DNA of 64,000 nt from Amnibacterium setariae (lineage in GTDB: Bacteria; Actinomycetota; Actinomycetes; Actinomycetales; Microbacteriaceae). The stretch is taken from assembly GCF_003581425.1 (NCBI RefSeq), contig NZ_QXTG01000001.1:1426001-1490000 (forward strand). Reading direction: 5' to 3'. Made by a program: the position numbers and the translations under genes. Under the pieces are notes generated by a model, which saw only the letters and a list, made by a program, of their open reading frames with translations, did no database searches and was not told the DNA's origin. Below are positions 8,034 through 16,143 of the stretch, in pieces. Within the stretch, counting starts at the first letter, position 1, and every line of letters begins with the position of its first letter.

Positions 8034-8759
8034 TCAGTAGGAGGAGGCGTCCGTCTCGCCGCTGGTCGCGCCGGTCTCGACGAGGCGCTGCACGTCGGAG
8101 AGGATCACGTCGGTCGCGCTCGTGCCGAAGCGGTCGACGCCGATCGCGCGCATCTCGAGGAGCGTGTCGAGGCCGCGCACGCCGCCGGACGCCTTGATCC
8201 GCACCGCGGGGGAGACCGCGCCGCGCATGAGCCGGAGGTGGTGCACCGTCGCGCCGCCGCCCGCGAACCCCGTGGACGTCTTGACGAAAGAGGCGCCCGC
8301 GCGCTCGGCGGCCTTCGACGCGGCCACGACCTCGTCGTCGGTGAGGAACGCGGTCTCCAGGATCACCTTGACCACGCGGCCCTCCGCCACCGCGACGACG
8401 GCCGCGATGTCGTCCTCCACGGCCGCGACGTCGCCGCTGCGCAGCCGCCCGACGTGCTGCACCATGTCCAGCTCCGCGGCGCCGTCGTCGAGGGCGCGGC
8501 GCGCCTCGGCGACCTTCGCGGCGGTCGAGGTGGAGCCGTGCGGGAAGCCGATGACCGTACCGGTCGCGACGGGCGTGCCCGCGAGGCGGGCGACCGACCG
8601 GGGGATGTCCGAGGGGCGCACGCAGACGCTGAAGATGCCCCAGCGGGCCGCGAGGTCGAGGTCGGCGTCGACCTCCGCGTCGGTCAGCTCGGGCTTCAGG
8701 ATCGCGTGGTCGATCAGGGCGGCGATGGACGCGACGGTCGGGGTCTCGGAGGCAGGCAC
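8034..8759 (-). CDS. deoC: Deoxyribose-phosphate aldolase
   Basis: DeoC cleaves 2-deoxyribose 5-phosphate to acetaldehyde and glyceraldehyde 3-phosphate in nucleoside salvage. The 241-residue TIM-barrel protein carries the Schiff-base lysine in FVKTSTGF and the second active-site lysine in RIKASGGVR. GTG at 8759 is chosen because TACGCT lies 8 nt upstream and the fold starts soon after. It is not next to other deo genes, although the acetaldehyde product links it functionally to the aldehyde dehydrogenase at the right end of the window. It is divergent from the GDSL hydrolase. Confidence 0.95.
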   Translation of the reverse strand: MPASETPTVASIAALIDHAILKPELTDAEVDADLDLAARWGIFSVCVRPSDIPRSVARLAGTPVATGTVIGFPHGSTSTAAKVAEARRALDDGAAELDMVQHVGRLRSGDVAAVEDDIAAVVAVAEGRVVKVILETAFLTDDEVVAASKAAERAGASFVKTSTGFAGGGATVHHLRLMRGAVSPAVRIKASGGVRGLDTLLEMRAIGVDRFGTSATDVILSDVQRLVETGATSGETDASSY

Positions 8760-8767
8760 GGCGCTCC

Positions 8768-8773
8768 AGCGTA
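8768..8773 (-). promoter_or_regulatory. -10 box TACGCT for deoC
   Basis: TACGCT on the minus strand lies 8 nt before the GTG at 8759. It overlaps the space used by the divergent promoter of the GDSL hydrolase (8785-8813). Confidence 0.45.
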
Positions 8774-8784
8774 CGCGGCGGTGC

Positions 8785-8813
8785 TTGGCCCGCTCAGGAG
8801 GGCCCCCTAGCCT
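8785..8813 (+). promoter_or_regulatory. Promoter of the GDSL hydrolase: TTGGCC-17-TAGCCT
   Basis: A -35-like TTGGCC (8785-8790) and a -10-like TAGCCT (8808-8813) are exactly 17 bp apart. The GTG start follows 6 nt after the -10 box with no ribosome-binding site. This is the clearest leaderless promoter in the window. Confidence 0.65.
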
Positions 8814-8819
8814 GGCGGC

Positions 8820-9371
8820 GTGAGCGACACCGAAACGCCCCGGCCCGACTCCGCGCCGGACGGGCCGCTGCTCCTGCTCGGCGACAGCCTCACCGAGGGC
8901 GGCCCCTGGCAGGAGGCGTTCCCCGACCGCGAGGTGGTGAACGCCGGCAGGTCGGGCGACACCACCGCCGACATCGCCGCCCGCCTCGAGGAGGTCGTGG
9001 CCGCGAGGCCCGCCGCGGTCGTGCTGATGGCGGGGACGAACGAGTCCCGCCGCGCCACCGTCGAGCAGGTCGTGCGCGGCCTCGAGGACATCCTGTTCCA
9101 GCTCCGGCACGAGCTGCCGGACGCCCGCCTCGTCGTCGCGTCGGTGCTGCCGCGCGAGCGCGAGCGCGCCGACTGGATCCGCGAGGTCAACATCCACGTG
9201 CGCCAGTTCGCGCCGACCGTGAAGGCCGAGTTCCTCGACCTCTGGCCGGTGTTCGCGGAGGAGGACGGGGAGCTGCGCGCCGAGTACACGCCGGACCGCC
9301 TCCACCTCACCGAGGCCGGGTACGCCGCCTGGGCGGGCGAGCTGCGCACGCTGCTCGAGCCGCAGGCCTAG
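8820..9371 (+). CDS. SGNH/GDSL-type hydrolase
   Basis: A 183-residue lipase/esterase-like hydrolase of the SGNH superfamily. All four blocks are present: GDSLT with the catalytic serine (about residue 22), the block II glycine in NAGRSGD, AGTNES (block III, about residue 68) and the catalytic Asp-His pair in TPDRLHLTEAG near the C-terminus. There is no signal peptide, so the enzyme should be cytoplasmic; the substrate may be an acyl, acetyl or thioester group. The GTG start is dictated by the promoter 6 nt upstream. Confidence 0.92.
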   Translation: MSDTETPRPDSAPDGPLLLLGDSLTEGGPWQEAFPDREVVNAGRSGDTTADIAARLEEVVAARPAAVVLMAGTNESRRATVEQVVRGLEDILFQLRHELPDARLVVASVLPRERERADWIREVNIHVRQFAPTVKAEFLDLWPVFAEEDGELRAEYTPDRLHLTEAGYAAWAGELRTLLEPQA

Positions 9372-9405
9372 CCCGCCGCACGGGCGCGCCGCGAGCGCGG
9401 CCCGC

Positions 9406-9411
9406 TAGCAT
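9406..9411 (+). promoter_or_regulatory. -10 box TAGCAT and leader of the Stealth gene
   Basis: TAGCAT would give a leader of about 90 nt containing small GC-rich hairpins (for example CCGCACCGTGCGG near 9451) before the CAGGGAGGACCC ribosome-binding site. No known riboswitch is recognised. Confidence 0.35.
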
Positions 9412-9510
9412 CACCTGCAGGAGCGTCCCTTCCGGGGCGCCGCGACGACGCCGCACCGTGCGGCTGGAGGACCGTCAGCGAAGCTCCACGACCCGCAGGG
9501 AGGACCCGGC

Positions 9511-11097
9511 ATGCCCGCGCGCTCGAAGCTCCGACCCCTGCAGAGTCCCGCCTCGCGGATCCGCTCCCGCCCCGACGTCGTCGAGGTCGGCGGCGTGCTC
9601 GCCCTCGCCGGGCGGCCCGAGACGCCGTCCGAGGCGCGGATCGCGGACCTGCTGTTCCTCGCCGACGCGCTCGACGCGGCGGACGTCGAGTTCCTGCTCG
9701 TCCGCGACGACGCCCACCGGCCGATCCTCGTCGTCGACGAGTCCGAGCGCCTCGCCGTCACCCGCGCGCTCGTCACGGCGTGCGCGGACGAGCCGTTCCT
9801 CGCGGTCGCGCTGAAACGCAACCTCCGGGCGCGCGACGAGACGGTGCTGATCGCCGACGGCGACGTCGCGCCGTCGCGCACCGACCGCCTCCTGTCCGTC
9901 TTCCGGCCGCGCGTCGACGCGGCCGGCGTGCTGCACGCGGACCCGGACGCGGGCGTGCGGTTCGAGTTCTGGGTGCGGCAGGGCGCGGAGGTGCGCGTGC
10001 CGGCGCCGAACGCGCTGACCCGCCGCCGGTTCGTGAACGCCGACGTGCACCCCGACACCACCGAGCGGTACGGCCGCACCTGGAACACGATCCGCGACAT
10101 GTTCACGGACCTCGTCTCCGACGTGACGTTCCCGATCGACATGGTCTTCTCCTGGGTCGACGGCACCGACAAGGAGTGGCAGCGGGCCCGCGCGCGCCGC
10201 ATGGCGTCCTACGTCGTCGGCGAGGGCGACGACGCGGAGGCGCGGTACCGGCAGATCGACGAGCTGCGCTACGCGCTCCGGTCGGTCCACACCTTCCTGC
10301 CGTGGGTGCGGAACATCTACATCGCCACCGACTCGAAGGCGCCCGCCTGGCTCGCGGACCACCCGCGGGTGCGGATCGTGCGCAGCGAGGAGTTCTTCCG
10401 CGACCCGGCGGTGCTGCCGACGCACAACTCGCAGGCGGTCGAGGCGCAGCTGCACCGCATCGACGGGCTCTCCGACCACTTCATCTACTCGAACGACGAC
10501 ATGTTCATCGGCCGGCCCCTGCGCCCCGAGGTGTTCTTCTCGCCGGGCGGGATCAGCCGGTTCATCGAGGCGGACACCCGCATCGGGCTCGGCGACAACG
10601 ACCCGGCGCGCAGCGGCTACGAGAACTCCGCCCGCGTGAACCGGAGGCTGCTGCGGGAGCGGTTCGGGCGCGTCATCACCCGCCACCTCGAGCACGCGGC
10701 GACGCCGATCCGCAAGGACGTCGTCGCGGAGATGGAGGAGGTGTTCGCCGACGAGTTCCGCGCGACGGCGGCGAGCCCGTTCCGTGCGAAGGACAACATC
10801 TCCGTCACGAACAGCTTCTACCACTACTACGCGCTGCTCACCGGCCGGTCGATCCAGAACCGGGAGTCGTCGATGCTCTACGTCGACACGACGACGCACA
10901 AGGGCCTGGGGCTGCTGAAGAAGCTCGGCAAGCGGCGCGACGTCGACTTCTTCTGCCTGAACGACGGCAGCTTCCCGGAGGTCGCGCCCGACGTGCGGGC
11001 GAAGAAGGTCACCGAGTTCCTGCAGACCTACTTCCCGTCGCCCGCGCCGTGGGAGCGCGCCGACGGCGACGCCGCGGCACCCGCCCAGGCCGGCTGA
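9511..11097 (+). CDS. Stealth family sugar-phosphate transferase
   Basis: Stealth proteins transfer hexose-1-phosphate units to make phosphodiester-linked surface polysaccharides. The 528-residue product shows all four conserved regions: CR1 IDMVFSWVDGTD (about 209-220), CR2 RQIDELRYALRSVHTFLPW (about 247-265), CR3 with SNDDMFIGRP and the later HAATPIRKDV region, and CR4 with CLNDGS near 482-487. An extra N-terminal domain of about 200 residues of unknown role precedes CR1. The ATG follows a good ribosome-binding site. No capsule or glycosyltransferase genes are adjacent, so its acceptor is unknown. Confidence 0.93.
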   Translation: MPARSKLRPLQSPASRIRSRPDVVEVGGVLALAGRPETPSEARIADLLFLADALDAADVEFLLVRDDAHRPILVVDESERLAVTRALVTACADEPFLAVALKRNLRARDETVLIADGDVAPSRTDRLLSVFRPRVDAAGVLHADPDAGVRFEFWVRQGAEVRVPAPNALTRRRFVNADVHPDTTERYGRTWNTIRDMFTDLVSDVTFPIDMVFSWVDGTDKEWQRARARRMASYVVGEGDDAEARYRQIDELRYALRSVHTFLPWVRNIYIATDSKAPAWLADHPRVRIVRSEEFFRDPAVLPTHNSQAVEAQLHRIDGLSDHFIYSNDDMFIGRPLRPEVFFSPGGISRFIEADTRIGLGDNDPARSGYENSARVNRRLLRERFGRVITRHLEHAATPIRKDVVAEMEEVFADEFRATAASPFRAKDNISVTNSFYHYYALLTGRSIQNRESSMLYVDTTTHKGLGLLKKLGKRRDVDFFCLNDGSFPEVAPDVRAKKVTEFLQTYFPSPAPWERADGDAAAPAQAG

Positions 11098-11435
11098 GCC
11101 GCCGGAGTAGGTCGACCGGCTGATCCTTCCCGTCGATCGAGGTGCGAGCGCCAGCGAGCCTCGAGATCAGGACCCGCGCTCGTTCTTGCGCGCTGCAGCC
11201 GCAGTTGCGTGCGAGCGCTTCATCGCAATTGGGACCAGGGCGCGCATCAGCGGCGTGGTCTCGAGGCTCGCTCCGCTCGCACCTCGACCAGCGGGTGAGC
11301 GCGGTCGCACGTCCCGCCCCCGTCGATCGAGGTGCGAGCGCCAGCGAGCCTCGAGATCAGGACCCGTGGGATGGTCTCGAGGCTCGCTCCGCTCGCACCT
11401 CGACCAGCGGAAGGGCGCGGAGCGCAGCGACGTCG
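11098..11435. repeat. R2 repeat array in a 338-bp gene-free junction
   Basis: Four R2 elements alternate in two types. Type A (TCGATCGAGGTGCGAGCG then CCAGCGAGCCTCGAGATCAG) occurs at about 11131-11176 and 11321-11366, exactly 190 bp apart. Type B (TGGTCTCGAGGCTCGCTCC then GCTCGCACCTCGACCAGCGG) occurs at 11256-11294 and 11372-11410. The rest of the gap (11177-11255) has no recognisable gene. It lies between the convergent Stealth and phosphodiesterase genes. Confidence 0.9.
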
Positions 11436-12431
11436 CTAGTCGCGGATGATCGAGATCGGCGAGGTGAGCAGCTCCAGCTCCTCGTCGACGCGGTCGAAGC
11501 GCCGCGACGGGAGGTGCGGGTTCACCGCGTCGGGGATCGTCACGCCGTGGGCCGCGAGGATCGCGGCGCTGTCCGACGCGGAGGTCGCCGACATCGTCGT
11601 GCCCGCGGCGACCGGGACCACCGAGTGGAGCACCGTGTCGTCGTAGACGTGGACGAGGTTGTACGACTGGTTGCCGTCCTGCGGGCGCGTGCCGCGCGCC
11701 TCGCCGGTGAGGTCCTGCGTGTAGCAGGTGGCGGAGGCGACGGAGACCGGGATGCCGGCGAAGGTGCCGCTGGTCGAGAAGTGCACGTGGCCCGCGAGGA
11801 TCGCGCGGACGTCGCTGCCCTCCACGACCTCCTTGAGGCCGGCCTGGTCGCGCAGCTCGACCATCACGGCGAGGTCCTGGATGCAGGGCAGCGGCGGGTG
11901 GTGCAGGGCGAGGATCGTGCCGTGGGGCGCCGGGGAGGCGAGCTCCTCCGCGAGCCAGTCGAGCTGGGCGCCGCTCAGCTCGCCGTGGTGGTGGCCGGGC
12001 ACGGAGGTGTCCATCGTGATGACGCGGAGGCCGTGGACGTCGTAGACGCGGTCGACCGGGCGGCGGTTGTGCGCCTGCCCGAACAGCTCGCGGCGGAACG
12101 TCGCGCGGTCGTCGTGGTTGCCCATGCACCAGATCACCTGGGCGCCGAGCCGCCGGGCGGCGGGCTCGACGATCGAGCGGAGGAGGCGGTAGGCCTCCGC
12201 GTCGCCGTGGTCGGCGAGGTCGCCGGTGAAGACGATCGCCTCGGGCCGGGTGCCGGAGGCCTCGAGATCGGCGAAGATGCGCTGCAGGCTGCGCTCCGGC
12301 GCGATCGCGTCGTAGAGCCGGCCGCCCGGGACCAGCAGGTGCGTGTCGCTCAGGTGGAGCAGGAAGTGGTCGGGGCGGGCGTGCTCCGCCGTCCGGCTGG
12401 TACTCGAACCCTCGGCGCCTCGGCTGGACAC
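11436..12431 (-). CDS. cpdA: Class III cyclic-nucleotide phosphodiesterase-like metallophosphoesterase
   Basis: The 331-residue product is a calcineurin-type metallophosphoesterase most like the actinobacterial Rv0805/CpdA enzymes that hydrolyse 3',5'-cAMP. All metal-binding blocks are present in order: [24 protein letters not shown] and GHVHFS. A C-terminal extension of about 60 residues follows the catalytic fold. The GTG at 12431 gives about 20 residues before the first motif; the ribosome-binding site is weak (GAGAGAGGC). cAMP as substrate is inferred from family resemblance only; 2',3'-cyclic nucleotides or phosphodiesters are possible. Confidence 0.87.
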   Translation of the reverse strand: MSSRGAEGSSTSRTAEHARPDHFLLHLSDTHLLVPGGRLYDAIAPERSLQRIFADLEASGTRPEAIVFTGDLADHGDAEAYRLLRSIVEPAARRLGAQVIWCMGNHDDRATFRRELFGQAHNRRPVDRVYDVHGLRVITMDTSVPGHHHGELSGAQLDWLAEELASPAPHGTILALHHPPLPCIQDLAVMVELRDQAGLKEVVEGSDVRAILAGHVHFSTSGTFAGIPVSVASATCYTQDLTGEARGTRPQDGNQSYNLVHVYDDTVLHSVVPVAAGTTMSATSASDSAAILAAHGVTIPDAVNPHLPSRRFDRVDEELELLTSPISIIRD

Positions 12432-12651
12432 TGTCGGCACTGCCTCTCTCGCGTGCTTCCTCGCGTGGCGCCACAAGGTACCCGGCGGTTCCGACGCTCC
12501 GCGTCCCCCCGAGTGGATGGCACCTGAACAGGCATGGTCGTCGCGGTGAACCGGGGGCCGGGGCGCCGCGCCGCGCGACGCCGGATTCGTCCTCCGGCCG
12601 TGCACGCATGCGCGGTCGATCCGGGATCGGCTGGGGGCCGGGACGGGCGGG

Positions 12652-13521
12652 TCAGGGCCGAGCGCCGACGCGGGACACGGCCCGGGCGGCGAGCGCCGCC
12701 CCCGCCGCACCGGCCCCGCCGTCGTCCTCGCCCGCGAGCAGCGCGGCGAGCAGCCCCGCCGCGTAGGCGTCGCCGGCGCCGGTGACGTCGACGACGTCCG
12801 CCGGCAGGGCGGGCACGTGCCGGACGTCGCCGCCGCGGGCCAGGAGCGACCCCTCCCTGCCGAGCGTCACGGCGACGAGGCCGTGGTGCGCGGCGAGGGC
12901 GCGGGCCGCGTCGGCCGGGTCCTCGAGGCCCGTGAGCAGCCGCGCCTCCTCCGCGCCCGCGAGCAGCACGTCCGCGCCGCGGGTCAGGGCGAGGAAGCGC
13001 TCGGGTCCGAGGTCCGCCACGACCGCCGCGGAGCCGGGCGCCACGGCGGTGATCAGACCGGCGTCGCGGGCCCGCTCCAGGAGCGCGTGCCAGCGTGCGT
13101 CGCGGTCCTCGCCGCCGAACACGTGACCCGTGACGAGCAGGAGGCGGTGCGCGGCGAGCAGGGCGTCGTCGACGTCCTCCGGCGCGGTCAGCGCGTTCGC
13201 GCCGCGGTCGGTCAGCATCGCCCGAGCCTCGCCCTGGGAGATCACGACGATCGTGCCCGTCGAGCGGTCGCCGGCCGTCAGGCGCGGCACGACGCCCCGT
13301 GCGGCGAGGGCCGCCCCGTGCCGGTCGACGTCCGCGGCGCCGACGGTCGCGACGAGCGTCGTCGGCACGCCGAGCCCGGCGAGCCAGCAGGCCGTGTTCG
13401 CCGCGGAGCCGCCCGCGATCCGCTCGATGGCGCTCGGGGTGTCCGTGTCCGCCGCGATCGGGCCGAGCGGCCGGACGATCACGTCGTCGATGACGTCCCC
13501 GAGCGCGAGGACCCCGCTCAC
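12652..13521 (-). CDS. psuK: PfkB-family sugar kinase, probable pseudouridine kinase
   Basis: A 289-residue ribokinase-like (PfkB) kinase. The N-terminal signature [15 protein letters not shown] lies at about residues 36-50 and the C-terminal active-site signature [12 protein letters not shown], with the catalytic aspartate, near 245-256. Its GTG start overlaps the stop of psuG by four bases (GTGA), so the two are co-translated. PsuK phosphorylates pseudouridine to the 5'-phosphate that PsuG then cleaves; the context makes this role likely, though the PfkB fold alone does not fix the substrate. Confidence 0.88.
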   Translation of the reverse strand: MSGVLALGDVIDDVIVRPLGPIAADTDTPSAIERIAGGSAANTACWLAGLGVPTTLVATVGAADVDRHGAALAARGVVPRLTAGDRSTGTIVVISQGEARAMLTDRGANALTAPEDVDDALLAAHRLLLVTGHVFGGEDRDARWHALLERARDAGLITAVAPGSAAVVADLGPERFLALTRGADVLLAGAEEARLLTGLEDPADAARALAAHHGLVAVTLGREGSLLARGGDVRHVPALPADVVDVTGAGDAYAAGLLAALLAGEDDGGAGAAGAALAARAVSRVGARP

Positions 13522-14441
13522 CCCTTCGCGTAGGCCGTGGCGATCGCGCCGGCGACCCGCACGTTGTTCCGCGCCAGCTTCAGGTTCACCTCGAGCGAGA
13601 CGCCCTGCGACGCCTGCACGATGAAGGAGAGGAGGAAGGGGGTGACCGCCTTGCCGCGGACCTTCGCGGCGTCGGCCGCGGCGAACGCCTCCGCGAGCAC
13701 CCGGTCGTGCTCGGCCGGGTCCCACTGCTCGTCCTGCGGCACCGGGTTCGCGACCACCAGCCCGGGGCGGGGCCGCCGGTCGTCGGGCGCTGCGTCCTGC
13801 GCGTGCAGGATCGCGGCGACCTCCTCCGCCGTCTCCACCCGCCAGTCGAGCGTGAAGGGGGAGGAGGCGAGCCAGAAGCTGGGGAACTCGGTGGTGCCGA
13901 AGCCGACGACCGGCACGGACAGGGTCTCGAGCCGCTCGAGGGTCGCCGCGATGTCGAGCACGCTCTTCACGCCCGCGGTGACGACCGCGACCGGGTGCTC
14001 GGCGAGCGCGGTCAGGTCCGCGGACTCGTCGAAGGTCGTCGTGGCGCCGCGGTGCACGCCGCCGAGGCCGCCGGTCGCGAAGACGCGGACGCCGGCGAGC
14101 GCGGCGAGGTGGGTCGTCGCGGCGACGGTCGTCGCGGCGCTCGCGCCGCGCGCGGCGAGGATCGGCAGGTCGCGGATGCTCGCCTTCGCCATGTCCTCGT
14201 TCGCGATGCGCTGCACGCCCTCGTCGTCGAGGCCGACGCACGGCACGCCGTCGAGCACCGCGATGGTGGCGGGGACGACGCCCGCGTCGCGCAGCAGCGC
14301 CTCGAAGTCGCGCGCCGCCTCGAGGTTGCGGGGACGCGGCAGGCCGTGGCTGATGATCGTCGACTCGAGCGCGACGACCGGACGACCGGTCTCGAGCGCC
14401 TCGGCGACCTCGTCGGACAGGAGGAACGGCGGGTTCGGCAC
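13518..14441 (-). CDS. psuG: Pseudouridine-5'-phosphate glycosidase
   Basis: PsuG splits the C-glycosidic bond of pseudouridine 5'-phosphate to uracil and ribose 5-phosphate. The 307-residue product matches the family throughout: VALESTIISHGLPRP near residue 23, GVPCVG, the catalytic lysine region DMAKAS, GGLGGVHRGA, VVTAGVKSVLD and the C-terminal VNLKLARNNVRVAG. The GTG start at 14441 follows TAGGCT by 6 nt, so the message is probably leaderless. It forms a two-gene operon with psuK; no dedicated pseudouridine transporter is adjacent. Confidence 0.96.
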   Translation of the reverse strand: MPNPPFLLSDEVAEALETGRPVVALESTIISHGLPRPRNLEAARDFEALLRDAGVVPATIAVLDGVPCVGLDDEGVQRIANEDMAKASIRDLPILAARGASAATTVAATTHLAALAGVRVFATGGLGGVHRGATTTFDESADLTALAEHPVAVVTAGVKSVLDIAATLERLETLSVPVVGFGTTEFPSFWLASSPFTLDWRVETAEEVAAILHAQDAAPDDRRPRPGLVVANPVPQDEQWDPAEHDRVLAEAFAAADAAKVRGKAVTPFLLSFIVQASQGVSLEVNLKLARNNVRVAGAIATAYAKG

Positions 14442-14447
14442 CGGACG

Positions 14448-14453
14448 AGCCTA
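14448..14453 (-). promoter_or_regulatory. -10 box TAGGCT for psuG-psuK
   Basis: TAGGCT on the minus strand lies 6 nt before the psuG GTG start with no ribosome-binding site. It is divergent from the box at 14507-14512. Confidence 0.5.
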
Positions 14454-14506
14454 GGAGGCGCGCCCGGCCCGGACCGACCGTGCGGCGACGCCTCATCCGG
14501 CCCGGC

Positions 14507-14512
14507 TACGGT
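14507..14512 (+). promoter_or_regulatory. -10 box TACGGT for the FAD oxidoreductase
   Basis: TACGGT lies 6 nt before the ATG at 14519, again without a ribosome-binding site. No clear -35 box is seen. Confidence 0.45.
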
Positions 14513-14518
14513 TCGGGG

Positions 14519-15979
14519 ATGCCCTCGGACGCGGTCGACGACGTGGTGGTGGGTGCGGGCGTCGTCGGGCTCACCACCGCGCTCCTGCTCGCCCGGGGCG
14601 GGCACCGCGTGGTCGTCGTGACCGCGGAGCCCGTGGGGGGCGGCTCGTCCGGCCGCTCCGCGGGCGTGGTCAGCCAGCTGCACGGCACGGCCTACCGCCG
14701 GCTGTCGACCGAGACGGCCCGGAAGAACGCGGCCGCGTACCGGGCGATGAACGCGGACGGCTTCGCCCTCCTCGCGGAGCTGCTCGAGACGACCGGCACG
14801 CCGCACGAGCGGCGCGACGCCTACCTGGTCGCCTCGCGGCCCGAGGGCTCGGCGCGGATCGACGAGGAGCACCTGGCGGCGCACCGCGCGGGCCTCCGGC
14901 TCGACAAGCTGCAGCACGCGGACGCGCTGCCGTTCGAGCACCACGGCGCCCTCCGCCTCCCGGACCAGCTGCTCGTCGACCCGACCCGCCTGCTCAGCGC
15001 GCTCGCGATCGCGGCGACGGCGGCGGGCGTGCGGATCGTCGAGCGGGAGCGGGTCGTCGACGTGCGGGTCCGCCCCGGCGGCACGAGCGTCGTCGAGACC
15101 GGCGCGGGGGAGTACGCCGGGAAGCACGTGGTGCTCGCGACCGGCACCCCGATCCTCGACCGCGGTCTCTACGCGCTGAAGACCGCCGCGTTCCGGATGC
15201 TCGCCGTCCGCGGCACGGCGGCCGACGCGGGCCTGCCGATCGTCACCGCGATCGGGCCGACGGGCAGCACGACGATCGCGACGGCGGCGGACGGCCGGGT
15301 CGACGGCATCGGGGAGGCGCACCCCGTCGGGACCGGCGGCTCCGAGCTGCGCCGCGCGGACCGCCTCGAGGCCGCCGTGCGGGGCGTCGTGCCCGGCTTC
15401 ACGCGCTCCGACGCCTGGAGCGGGCAGGACTACCGCCCCTTCAACCCGATCGCGTTCGTCGGGCTGCTGCCGCGCGGCGGCGGCGCGGTCTCGTTCGCCT
15501 CCGGCTTCGACGGCTGGGGCCTGACGCAGGGCGCGGCGGCGGGGATCCGCCTCGCCGCGGACCTGCTCGGGCAGGAGCGGCCCGCCTGGGCGACCACGAT
15601 CGGCCGCCGCGTGACCCGCCCGAAGAGCCAGCGCATCGGCCTCGTCGCCGACGTGCGCGCCGCCTCCGCCCGGGTGTCGAGCATGCGGCGCCTCGCCTCC
15701 GCGGACGTCGGCCTGCTCCGCGAGGGGCGGGGCGTCGTCACCCGCACCGACGCGGGGCCGGTCGCGACGAGCCGCACCGGCGACGTCGTGCGGAGCGTCT
15801 CCGCCGTCTGCACCCGCGCCGGCGGCGTCGTCGTCTGGAACGACCTCGAGACGAGCTGGGACTGCCCGGTCTGCGGCAGCCGCTTCGACGTGGACGGCAG
15901 CGTGCTGGAGGGCGGCGCCCGCGGCCCCCTCCGCCCGGTGCCGACCCCCGGCGCGTCGGGCGGCGCGTCGCAGCGCTGA
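14519..15979 (+). CDS. FAD-dependent oxidoreductase (DAO type) with degenerate C-terminal Rieske-like domain
   Basis: The 486-residue protein starts with a dinucleotide-binding motif (VVVGAGVVGLTT, residues 9-20) and has the DAO-family GRSAGVVSQLH region and a second FAD-contact segment near the end of the catalytic domain (FASGFDGWGLTQG). Relatives end in a Rieske [2Fe-2S] domain with CTH and CPxHG-type ligands. Here the equivalents are C431-T-R433 and C449-P-V-C452, so both histidine ligands are replaced (by Arg and Cys). The fold signature (WNDLETSWDCP, SRFDVDGSVLEG) is kept. The cluster may be absent or of another kind. The amine or acid substrate is unknown. Confidence 0.86.
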   Translation: MPSDAVDDVVVGAGVVGLTTALLLARGGHRVVVVTAEPVGGGSSGRSAGVVSQLHGTAYRRLSTETARKNAAAYRAMNADGFALLAELLETTGTPHERRDAYLVASRPEGSARIDEEHLAAHRAGLRLDKLQHADALPFEHHGALRLPDQLLVDPTRLLSALAIAATAAGVRIVERERVVDVRVRPGGTSVVETGAGEYAGKHVVLATGTPILDRGLYALKTAAFRMLAVRGTAADAGLPIVTAIGPTGSTTIATAADGRVDGIGEAHPVGTGGSELRRADRLEAAVRGVVPGFTRSDAWSGQDYRPFNPIAFVGLLPRGGGAVSFASGFDGWGLTQGAAAGIRLAADLLGQERPAWATTIGRRVTRPKSQRIGLVADVRAASARVSSMRRLASADVGLLREGRGVVTRTDAGPVATSRTGDVVRSVSAVCTRAGGVVVWNDLETSWDCPVCGSRFDVDGSVLEGGARGPLRPVPTPGASGGASQR

Positions 15980-15993
15980 GGCGCGGTCCGCGG

Positions 15994-15999
15994 TACACT
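15994..15999 (+). promoter_or_regulatory. Possible -10 box TACACT for the SNF2 helicase
   Basis: TACACT lies about 145 nt before the helicase start, in a region with no other gene. The leader ends in CTGGAGACC ahead of a TTG start. No convincing -35 box is visible. Confidence 0.35.
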
Positions 16000-16143
16000 G
16001 TCCGCGCTGCAGGCTCCGGCACCTGCCTTCCCCGACGTCGTCCGTCTGGTCCGCACGCCCCGGCAGCACCGTTCCACTTCGTTCCGCGCTCGCGGCGCAC
16101 CGCGGTTCCCATCCGCGCGGACGGACATCCTCTGGAGACCCAC

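Noticed and set aside
12432-12651. A gene or RNA in the 220-bp gap between the phosphodiesterase and psuK
   Set aside because: Frames here are short, lack a good ribosome-binding site and have only biased composition; no tRNA-like or riboswitch fold is recognisable.
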